Origin: an uncultured Collinsella sp.
GTDB taxonomy: Bacteria; Actinomycetota; Coriobacteriia; Coriobacteriales; Coriobacteriaceae
Reading direction: 5' to 3'
Assembly (NCBI GenBank): GCA_905197665.1
Contig: CAJJZP010000002.1
Coordinates: 122,726 to 186,725, forward strand
Length of the DNA stretch: 64,000 bases
Shown here: positions 23,418 through 30,602 of the stretch, piece by piece
Position numbering within the stretch: position 1 is the first letter of the stretch
How the letters are laid out: every line of letters starts with the position of its first letter
The notes under the pieces: generated by a model
What the model saw: only the letters and a program-made list of their open reading frames with translations
Told to the model about the DNA's origin: nothing
The model's database searches: none
Made by a program: the position numbers and the translations under genes

Positions 23418-23581
23418 GTGTCACGAAAACGGCCTATTTACTACGTTTAAGCCATAGGGGTCGACCATACCCGCCTATTTCGAAAATTGCCAAGCTGTCT
23501 ACCAGCGGTTTTATTTTCATAATGTCCGGTATGGTCGAGGGTATTCAGCTAAACGTAGTAGATGGGCCCGTTTTGTGGCAC
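23418..23581. repeat. large imperfect palindrome (54-bp arms), MITE/REP-like
   Basis: Arms 23418-23471 and 23528-23581 are complementary with few mismatches; both contain (T)ACTACGTTTA and end GACCATACC on the loop side. The central 56 nt contain no gene. It fills the gap between two convergent genes and resembles a non-autonomous mobile palindrome. Confidence 0.75.
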
Positions 23582-23629
23582 GAGCCTCAATCCGAGGGCA
23601 CGGTGGACAACAATTCAGTCCCAAAAGGA

Positions 23630-23977
23630 CTACTCTGCATTGATGCTGGCGATGAGGGCGTCGGCTTTGGTGGCAATGACTTGGTTTATGTCGGCCTGCA
23701 GCTCCTCGTAGACCGCTATGGCGCGCTCGCCGGCAGGCGTGAGCGTGGATCCGCGGGCGCCGTCGCGCTCGATGAGTTTGCATCCCAGCTGCCCTTCGGC
23801 TTCGTTCACAATGCGCCAAGCCTTGGAATAGGCCATGCCCATGCTTTTGGCGGCGCGGTTGAGCGAGTGCTCGCGGGCAATACCCTGCAGCAACAAGACG
23901 CAGCCGTGACCAAACACGCCCGGCAGATCTTTGTCGCACGCTTGAATGACCAACTTTGCCGTCGTCTTGTACTCCAT
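23630..23977 (-). CDS. ModE/LysR-type winged-helix transcriptional regulator
   Basis: 115 residues: a single winged helix-turn-helix domain, REHSLNRAAKSMGMAYSKAW then RIVNEAEGQLGC, which is the ModE N-terminal type, with the wing ERDGARGSTLTPAGE. There is no molybdate-binding TOBE domain and no LysR effector domain. It therefore binds DNA but probably senses ligand through a partner or not at all. The target is unknown; no molybdenum genes are nearby in the window. Confidence 0.8.
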   Translation of the reverse strand: MEYKTTAKLVIQACDKDLPGVFGHGCVLLLQGIAREHSLNRAAKSMGMAYSKAWRIVNEAEGQLGCKLIERDGARGSTLTPAGERAIAVYEELQADINQVIATKADALIASINAE

Positions 23978-24170
23978 GTGCCTTACGTCTCCCCGCTAAA
24001 GTGTTTGCTGGGCAAACGCAAAGCCTGCGTCAAACCCTCGTGTGCTCTTTCTAAACCATGCATTGTAGCAGTCAAAGTGCGTTAAGATACTTCCCCAGTA
24101 TTGGGCGCCCAAGGTTGGGCTGGGTCCTACGAGGCCTGCAGCCGACCGGTCGCATGGAAAAAGGAGAAAC

Positions 24171-25682
24171 ATGGCTACGTTCTTTCCCGGTGAGTCCCAC
24201 ACGTTTTCGGAGTATCTGCTGGTCCCTGGTTACTCGTCCTCGCAGTGCATCCCCAACAACGTCTCTCTTAAGACGCCGCTAACCCGCTTCAAGCGCGGTG
24301 AGAAGCCGGCAATCACCCTGAACATCCCCATGGTTTCCGCCATCATGCAGTCCGTCTCGGGCGTCGACATGGGTGTCGCGCTCGCTACCGAGGGTGGCCT
24401 GTCCTTCATTTACGGTTCTCAGACCCCCGAGTCCGAGGCCGCTATGGTCAAGGCCGTTAAGGATCACAAGGCTGGTTTCGTTCAGTCCGATTCCACGCTG
24501 ACACCCGACATGACCATGGAGCAGGTCATCGAGCTCAAGGAGAAGACCGGCCACTCCACCATGCCGGTCACCGACGACGGCACTCCCAAGGGCAAGCTCC
24601 TGGGCATTGTCACCAGCCGTGACTATCGTCCCAGCCGCGATGACCACCAGAAGAAGGTCTCCGAGTTCATGACCCCGCGCGAGCAGCTCATCGTGGGCGA
24701 CAAGAACATCAGCCTCAAGGTTGCCAACGACGTCATCTGGGACAACAAGCTCAACGCCCTGCCGATCGTCGACGACAACGATCACCTTATGGGCATCGTC
24801 TTCCGCAAGGACTACGACAGCCACAAGACCAACCCCAACGAGCTGCTCGATAATGACAAGCGCTATATGGTCGGCGCCGGTATCAATACCCGCGACTATG
24901 CCGAGCGCGTGCCGCTGCTCATCGAGGCCGGTGCCGATGTCCTGTGCATCGATTCTTCCGAGGGCTTCAGCGAGTGGCAGAAGCGCACCATCGAGTGGAT
25001 CCGCGCCAACTACGGCGAGGACGTCAAGGTCGGTGCCGGTAACGTCGTCGACGCCGAGGGCTTCCGCTTCTTGGCCGACTGCGGGGCCGACTTCATCAAG
25101 GTCGGTATCGGCGGCGGTTCCATTTGCATCACCCGCGAGACCAAGGGCATCGGCCGTGGCCAGGCCACCGCGCTGATCGACGTCTGCCGCGCCCGTGACG
25201 AGTACTACGAGGAGACCGGTGTCTACGTGCCCGTGTGCTCCGACGGCGGCATCGTCTACGACTACCACATGACGCTCGCCCTTGCCATGGGCGCCGACTT
25301 TATGATGCTGGGCCGCTACTTCGCCCGCTTTGACGAGAGCCCGACCGAGCGCGTCAACGTGAACGGCCAGTACATGAAGGAGTACTGGGGCGAGGGTTCT
25401 GCGCGTGCCCGCAACTGGCAGCGCTACGACCTGGGCGGCGCCGCGAAGCTCAGCTTCGTCGAGGGCGTCGACTCCTACGTTCCCTACGCCGGCTCCCTCA
25501 AGGACGGCGTGGGCGGCACACTCTACAAGGTCAAGTCCACGATGTGCAACTGCGGCGCCCTCTCGATCCCCGAGCTCCAGGAAAAGGCACGTCTGACCCT
25601 GGTCTCCTCGACCTCGATCGTCGAAGGCGGAGCCCACGACGTCGTAGTCAAGGACTCCCAACAGAGCGTAACGTATCGATAA
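24171..25682 (+). CDS. guaB: IMP dehydrogenase
   Basis: 503 residues. Converts IMP to XMP with NAD, the committed step of GMP synthesis. The catalytic loop is GIGGGSICITRETKGIG with the thioimidate Cys. The CBS-pair subdomain sits between residues ~95 and 215 (KLLGIVTSRDYR, VSEFMTPREQLIV, LMGIVFRKDY). ATG follows AAAAAGGAGAAAC. A strong terminator comes 50 nt after the stop. Start is set by the good ribosome site; earlier in-frame codons lack one. Confidence 0.95.
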   Translation: MATFFPGESHTFSEYLLVPGYSSSQCIPNNVSLKTPLTRFKRGEKPAITLNIPMVSAIMQSVSGVDMGVALATEGGLSFIYGSQTPESEAAMVKAVKDHKAGFVQSDSTLTPDMTMEQVIELKEKTGHSTMPVTDDGTPKGKLLGIVTSRDYRPSRDDHQKKVSEFMTPREQLIVGDKNISLKVANDVIWDNKLNALPIVDDNDHLMGIVFRKDYDSHKTNPNELLDNDKRYMVGAGINTRDYAERVPLLIEAGADVLCIDSSEGFSEWQKRTIEWIRANYGEDVKVGAGNVVDAEGFRFLADCGADFIKVGIGGGSICITRETKGIGRGQATALIDVCRARDEYYEETGVYVPVCSDGGIVYDYHMTLALAMGADFMMLGRYFARFDESPTERVNVNGQYMKEYWGEGSARARNWQRYDLGGAAKLSFVEGVDSYVPYAGSLKDGVGGTLYKVKSTMCNCGALSIPELQEKARLTLVSSTSIVEGGAHDVVVKDSQQSVTYR

Positions 25683-25731
25683 GATAAGACCTGCACATAA
25701 AGGTTGAGCCTCAACCACGTTATTTAGATAA

Positions 25732-25768
25732 AGCGAGATGCCTGCAAGTCGCAGGCATCTCGCTTGTT
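25732..25768 (+). terminator. guaB rho-independent terminator
   Basis: Perfect 14-bp stem AGCGAGATGCCTGC / GCAGGCATCTCGCT, loop AAGTC, then TGTTGT. Confidence 0.88.
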
Positions 25769-25800
25769 GTATTTGCTATCATCAGTCGAGTCAACCTTAG

Positions 25801-25917
25801 GGTCGGGCGGCTTAGCTTTGTTCGCTACAAGTTCCGCACGCAAAGAAGAGCACTAAATGTGCTCTTCGTCTTGCGCAGGACTGTTCGCAGTAGCGAATAA
25901 AGCTAAGCCGACCGACC
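25801..25917 (+). repeat. long hairpin in the leuS leader
   Basis: Outer 28-bp arms (25801-25828 with 25890-25917) pair throughout apart from two G-U or wobble positions, and an inner hairpin AGAGCAC / GTGCTCT caps the structure. It ends 24 nt before the leuS ATG. There is no T-box consensus, so a T-box is not supported; a leader regulator or mobile palindrome is possible. Confidence 0.75.
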
Positions 25918-25941
25918 CCAGCTAAGATTAAAGGAGCTGAT

Positions 25942-28518
25942 ATGTGCGATTGCACAGATCATAAGGATGAGATCCCTGCCTACGACGCGCAGGCCATTGA
26001 GTCCCGGTGGATGAAGGCCTGGGAGGACTCCAACCTCTTTGCCGTCGACACCGACGCCAGCAAGCCCAAGAAGTACGTGCTCGAGATGTTCCCGTATCCG
26101 TCGGGCGACCTGCACATGGGCCACGCGCGCAACTACACCATCGGCGACGCCATGGCCCGTCAGGCCCGCATGCGCGGCTACGACGTGCTGCACCCCATCG
26201 GCTTTGACGCCTTTGGCCTGCCCGCTGAGAACGCCGCCATCAAGCACAACACGCAGGCTGCCGCCTGGACGTATAAGAACATGGACCAGGCGCTCGCCAC
26301 GATGAGGCGCATGGGCTTCTCCTACGACCTGGATCGCACCGTTAAGACCTGCAGCCCCGACTACTATCGCTGGGGCCAGTGGATCTTTGAGAAGATGTGG
26401 GAAAAGGGCCTGGTCTATCGTAAGAAGAATCCGGTTAACTGGTGCCCCACCTGCAAGACCGTTTTGGCTAACGAGCAGGTGACCGAGGGCAAGTGCTGGC
26501 GTTGCGGCACCGAGCCCGAGAAGCGCGACCTTGAGCAGTGGTACTACAAGATCACCGAGTACTCCCAGGAGCTGCTCGACGACCTGGAGAAGCTCCCCGG
26601 CTGGCCCGAGCGCGTCAAGCAGATGCAGGCCAATTGGATCGGCCGCTCCGAGGGTGCCGAGGTCGACTTTACCCTGTGCGATGCCGATGGCGAGCCCATC
26701 GAGGGCGATGAGGGCAAGATCACCGTCTTCACCACGCGTGCCGATACCCTTTTTGGCGTCTCCTTCTTTGTCCTGGCTCCCGAGTACGCCCGTCTGCACG
26801 AGCTCGTCGAGGGCACGGAGTACGAGGCGGCCGTCACCAAGATCGTTGAGGACTCCAAGCACATTTCTGCCGTCGAGCGTGCCCAGGGCACTCTCGAGAA
26901 GCACGGTGCCTTTACTGGCCGATACGTGGTGAACCCCGTTAACGGCGAAAAGGTCCCCGTGTGGGTTGCCGACTACGTCGTGGCCGACTACGGCACCGGC
27001 GCCGTCATGGCCGTTCCCTGCGGCGACCAGCGCGACTTTGAGTTTGCCCGCAAGTATGATCTGCCGATCGTGCCGATCATCCTGGACGACGATGATCGCG
27101 CTGCCGTCGAGGCCAGCGGCGAGACCATCGATACCTTCCATGCCGAGACTGTCGACTGGGAATGCGCCCACGCTGCCGAGGGCACGCTGGTCCAGTCGGG
27201 CAAGTACACCGGCATGCGCGGCGGTAAGCACTCCGAGGGCGAGTCTGCCATCGTGGCTGACCTCGAGGCCATGGGCTGCGGTCGTCGTAAGGTCGAGTTC
27301 CGTCTGCGCGACTGGCTCATCAGCCGCCAGCGCTATTGGGGCAACCCCATCCCGGCCATCCACTGCGAGCACTGCGGCATCGTGCCCGTGCCCGAGGATC
27401 AGCTGCCGGTGACGCTGCCCGAGAACCTGGACCTGGGTGCCGGCGAGACGCTTGCCGAGTGCAAGGACTTCTACGAGACCACCTGCCCGGTCTGCGGCCG
27501 CCCGGCCAAGCGCGAGACCGATACCATGGACACCTTTACCTGCTCCAGCTGGTATTACCTGCGCTATACCGACCCGCACAACACCGAGCTGCCCTTCTCC
27601 CGCGAAGCCGCCGACCGTTGGATGCCTGTCGATAACTACATCGGCGGCATCGAGCATGCCATCCTGCACCTGCTCTACAGCCGCTTCTTTACCAAGGCGC
27701 TGCGCGACCTGGGCCTGCTGAGCGTGGACGAGCCCTTCACCAACCTGCTGTGCCAGGGCATGGTTAAGGACGAGAACGGCGACACCATGTCCAAGTCCAA
27801 GGGCAATGTCGTGCCCCCGAGCTCGGTCATCGAGCCCTACGGCGCCGACACCATGCGTCTGGCGATCCTGTTTATCGCCCCGCCCGAGAAGGACTTCGAC
27901 TGGGATCCCAAGGCCGTTGAGGGCGCCAGCCGCTTCATCAAGCGCGCCTGGCGTATCGTTTGGCAGCTCGTCCAGTCCGGCGACGCCAACGTGGCCTTCG
28001 ACAAGTCCGCGCTCGACGAGGTTGCGATGAAGCTCTATCGCGAGCGTCACCGGACCATCGCCAAGTGCACCGAGGACTTCGATCGCGGTCAGTTCAACAC
28101 CGCCATCTCGGCCGTCATGGAACTCGTCAATGCCGCGAGTGCCTACCTCAATGCTACTGAGGGCGCTTCCCGTGACAAGGCGCTGTGCTACGGCGTGGCC
28201 AAGGATATCGTAAGCGTCCTTGCCCCCATCTGCCCGTTCTGGGCCGATGAACTGTGGCATGAGGCACTCGGCTGCGAGGGCAACGCCTACACCGCCGCCT
28301 GGCCCGAGTTCGACCTGGCCGAGTCCATCGAGGACACGGTGCAGATCGTCGTACAGGTGCTCGGCAAGGTCCGTGGCCGCATCGACGTCGCCCGCGACGC
28401 CTCCAACGAGGAGATGCAGGCTGCCGCCGAGGCCGCCGTCGCCAAGTGGACCGAGGGCAAGACCGTCGTCAAGGCCATCTGCGTGCCCGGCAAGCTGGTC
28501 AACCTGGTGGTCAAGTAA
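25942..28518 (+). CDS. leuS: leucyl-tRNA synthetase
   Basis: 858 residues, normal length. Class I signatures are present: HMGH in GDLHMGHARNYTIGD (near residue 59) and KMSKS-type TMSKSKGN (near 615). The editing CP1 domain lies between them, with a zinc-ribbon-like pair CPTCKT and CWRCGTE. It charges tRNA-Leu. ATG has AAAGGAG upstream; the leader carries a long hairpin (see separate entry). Single-gene unit ended by a terminator. Confidence 0.97.
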   Translation: MCDCTDHKDEIPAYDAQAIESRWMKAWEDSNLFAVDTDASKPKKYVLEMFPYPSGDLHMGHARNYTIGDAMARQARMRGYDVLHPIGFDAFGLPAENAAIKHNTQAAAWTYKNMDQALATMRRMGFSYDLDRTVKTCSPDYYRWGQWIFEKMWEKGLVYRKKNPVNWCPTCKTVLANEQVTEGKCWRCGTEPEKRDLEQWYYKITEYSQELLDDLEKLPGWPERVKQMQANWIGRSEGAEVDFTLCDADGEPIEGDEGKITVFTTRADTLFGVSFFVLAPEYARLHELVEGTEYEAAVTKIVEDSKHISAVERAQGTLEKHGAFTGRYVVNPVNGEKVPVWVADYVVADYGTGAVMAVPCGDQRDFEFARKYDLPIVPIILDDDDRAAVEASGETIDTFHAETVDWECAHAAEGTLVQSGKYTGMRGGKHSEGESAIVADLEAMGCGRRKVEFRLRDWLISRQRYWGNPIPAIHCEHCGIVPVPEDQLPVTLPENLDLGAGETLAECKDFYETTCPVCGRPAKRETDTMDTFTCSSWYYLRYTDPHNTELPFSREAADRWMPVDNYIGGIEHAILHLLYSRFFTKALRDLGLLSVDEPFTNLLCQGMVKDENGDTMSKSKGNVVPPSSVIEPYGADTMRLAILFIAPPEKDFDWDPKAVEGASRFIKRAWRIVWQLVQSGDANVAFDKSALDEVAMKLYRERHRTIAKCTEDFDRGQFNTAISAVMELVNAASAYLNATEGASRDKALCYGVAKDIVSVLAPICPFWADELWHEALGCEGNAYTAAWPEFDLAESIEDTVQIVVQVLGKVRGRIDVARDASNEEMQAAAEAAVAKWTEGKTVVKAICVPGKLVNLVVK

Positions 28519-28548
28519 GCACTGCGCGCTTAGCTGACGCATTAAAGA

Positions 28549-28588
28549 CGAGGGGCGATCCGGTTGGGTCGTCCCTCGTTTTGTTTAG
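28549..28588 (+). terminator. leuS rho-independent terminator
   Basis: Stem GACGAGGGGCGATCC / GGGTCGTCCCTCG around GGTT, with a mismatch or wobble, then TTTTG. Confidence 0.85.
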
Positions 28589-28660
28589 CCTGGCCGCGGT
28601 CAATTGTCCTATTCTTGTGGAGAAGCTGTGCGCACGCTGACCTGCAGATTCGTACTGTGC

Positions 28661-28689
28661 TTGCACGTTTTCGCAGCTATTGCTATAGT
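28661..28689 (+). promoter_or_regulatory. promoter of the rimP-nusA-infB operon
   Basis: TTGCAC, 17-nt spacer, TATAGT, about 80 nt upstream of the rimP start. Near-consensus housekeeping sigma-type elements; the start of transcription would be close to 28696. Confidence 0.75.
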
Positions 28690-28714
28690 TTGCTTGCAAA
28701 TGAAGTTGTAATTG

Positions 28715-28747
28715 AAAGAAGTGGGGTTTCGGCCCCGCTTCTTTTTT
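28715..28747 (+). terminator. leader terminator/attenuator before rimP
   Basis: 12-bp stem AAAGAAGTGGGG / CCCCGCTTCTTT with loop TTTCGG, then TTT. It lies between the promoter and the rimP ribosome site, where it can only act as an attenuator of this operon. Confidence 0.8.
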
Positions 28748-28767
28748 GTATGGATGGAGGTGCCGCA

Positions 28768-29262
28768 ATGGTCAAGACTAAGACCGAGCAGGCGATCATC
28801 GATGCGCTCGAGGCCGTCGCTCCCCAGCACGATGTCGACATCGTCGACGTCGAGCTCGTGGGTGCCACCAAGGCCCCCTGCGTGCGCGTGCGTATCGAGG
28901 GTGCCGAGGGTCAGAGCCTGTCGCTCAACGACGTCACGGCCAATACCAAGTGGATCGGCGACGTGATTGAGGAGCTCGACCCCATCTCTTCGAGCTATAC
29001 GCTCGAGGTATCGAGCCCGGGTATGGCGCGCCCGCTGCGCCGTCCGCGCGACTTTGCCCGCTTTGTGGGCGAGGACTGCGAGCTCACCTCCACCGCCACC
29101 GAGGGCCGTCGCAAGTACGCCGGCAAGATTGCCGCCGCCACCGAGACGAACGTGACCCTCGAGCTCGAGGACGGCGAGTCCGTTACCCTCGATTTTTCTG
29201 ATGTTAAAAAGTGCAAGTTGAAGCCCACCTACGACTTCAAGCCCGCGAAGGAAGGAAAGTAA
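28768..29262 (+). CDS. rimP: ribosome maturation factor RimP
   Basis: 164 residues from ATG 28768 with TGGAGG upstream. Earlier in-frame codons lie before the attenuator and are rejected. IVDVELVGATKAPCVRVRIE and SSSYTLEVSSPGMARPLR are the typical RimP core, the latter with the conserved EVSSPG. It helps assemble the 30S subunit. First gene of the long transcription/translation operon; nusA begins 1 nt after its stop. Confidence 0.93.
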   Translation: MVKTKTEQAIIDALEAVAPQHDVDIVDVELVGATKAPCVRVRIEGAEGQSLSLNDVTANTKWIGDVIEELDPISSSYTLEVSSPGMARPLRRPRDFARFVGEDCELTSTATEGRRKYAGKIAAATETNVTLELEDGESVTLDFSDVKKCKLKPTYDFKPAKEGK

Positions 29263-29263
29263 G

Positions 29264-30511
29264 ATGGCAGCATCCGACATGATGTCCGCCCTGATGGAGC
29301 TTTGCCAGGAGAAGCACATCGACCAGCTCTACCTGATCGACCGCCTGGAGCAGTCGCTCGCCAAGAGCTATGCCGAGATCCTGCATCTTGAGTGGGGCGC
29401 TAAGGTGACCATCGACCGCACCACCGGCAAGATCTACGTCTACCGCCTGGAGCCGATCGACGATTCCATGGACGAGGAGGGCAACTTCACCGAGTTCGAG
29501 GAGATCGACGTCACCCCCAAGAACACGAGCCGCATCGCTGCCCAGCACGCCAAGGCCGAGATCAACGCCATCGTGCGTAACTCCGCCCGCGAGCAGATCT
29601 ACGAGGAGTTCTCCGGCCGCATCGGTGACCTCATCAGCGGTACCGTGCTGCAGTCCACGCCCGACTTCACGATCGTCAAGATTCGCGAAGGCGTCGAGGC
29701 CGAGCTGCCGCACTTCGATCAGCGTCGTTACGAGAACGAGCGCAACGAGCGTCCGATGGGCGAGCGCTACCTGCACAATCAGCACATCAAGGCCGTGATC
29801 ATCGACGTTCGCGACCCCAACTCCAACCTGCAGCCGGTTCGTGGCGAGCACAGCCGTCCGCCGATTGTCATCTCCCGTACCCACCCCGAGCTCATGCGTC
29901 GTCTGTTTGAGCAGGAGGTGCCCGAGATCTATGAGGGCACCGTCCAGATCAAGTCAATCGCCCGCGAGCCCGGCCAGCGTTCCAAGGTTGCCGTCCACTC
30001 GCTCGACGACCGTCTGGATCCCGTGGGTGCCTGCGTCGGCCCCAAGGGCAGCCGTGTTCGCGCTGTCGTGGGCGAGCTCCGTGGCGAGCGCGTCGACGTC
30101 ATCCTGTGGGATGCCGATCCTGCCGTCTACGTCGCCAACGCCCTGTCGCCCGCTAAGGTCACCCGCGTCCTCACCGACGAGGAGAAGGCCTACGCCGGCG
30201 TCATCGTCCCCGATGACCAGCTGTCCCTCGCCATCGGCAAGGAAGGCCAGAACGCCCGCCTCGCTGCGCGCCTGACCGGCTGGCACATCGACATCAAGTC
30301 CGAGACGCTTGCCGCCGACATCCTCAAGAACGTTCCCGTTCACGAGGAGCCCGCCGCCGACCTGATCGGTGACGAGGAGGACGAGGATGTCCGCCGCTGC
30401 GAGTATGTGTCCGAGGACGGCATCCAGTGCCGCAACCAGGCTCGTCCCGGCTCCCGTTTCTGCGGTGTCCACGACACCGACGCCTTCGATGATGCGGAGG
30501 ACCTGATCTAG
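29264..30511 (+). CDS. nusA: transcription termination/antitermination factor NusA
   Basis: 415 residues: N-terminal RNA-polymerase-binding domain, S1 domain (about 130-200), then two KH domains with VGACVGPKGSRVR and LAIGKEGQNARLAARLTG. The C-terminus is unusual: instead of acidic repeats it ends in CEYVSEDGIQCRN ... GSRFCGVHD, a C-x9-C-x~10-C-x2-H array that could bind zinc. NusA modulates pausing, termination and antitermination. Translationally coupled to rimP by a 1-nt gap. Confidence 0.95.
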   Translation: MAASDMMSALMELCQEKHIDQLYLIDRLEQSLAKSYAEILHLEWGAKVTIDRTTGKIYVYRLEPIDDSMDEEGNFTEFEEIDVTPKNTSRIAAQHAKAEINAIVRNSAREQIYEEFSGRIGDLISGTVLQSTPDFTIVKIREGVEAELPHFDQRRYENERNERPMGERYLHNQHIKAVIIDVRDPNSNLQPVRGEHSRPPIVISRTHPELMRRLFEQEVPEIYEGTVQIKSIAREPGQRSKVAVHSLDDRLDPVGACVGPKGSRVRAVVGELRGERVDVILWDADPAVYVANALSPAKVTRVLTDEEKAYAGVIVPDDQLSLAIGKEGQNARLAARLTGWHIDIKSETLAADILKNVPVHEEPAADLIGDEEDEDVRRCEYVSEDGIQCRNQARPGSRFCGVHDTDAFDDAEDLI

Positions 30512-30602
30512 CGCGCGGTCGCGCCGGGCGGGTCCCGGCGCGTCTCCCACGCTCGTTCAGTCTCTAGGCACCCAAGGTGCCAGAAAGGGTAGGTGAAGTC
30601 AT

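Noticed and set aside
24060..24170. Purine riboswitch upstream of guaB
   Set aside because: The leader contains some GC-rich short repeats but not the conserved purine aptamer elements.
24279..25718. 479-codon minus-strand open frame across guaB
   Set aside because: It mirrors the high-GC codon pattern of guaB; low-complexity Val/Gly/Asp-rich product with no motif. A shadow frame.
25801..25941. T-box riboswitch upstream of leuS
   Set aside because: No T-box core sequence or Stem I features could be found; only a long hairpin is visible.
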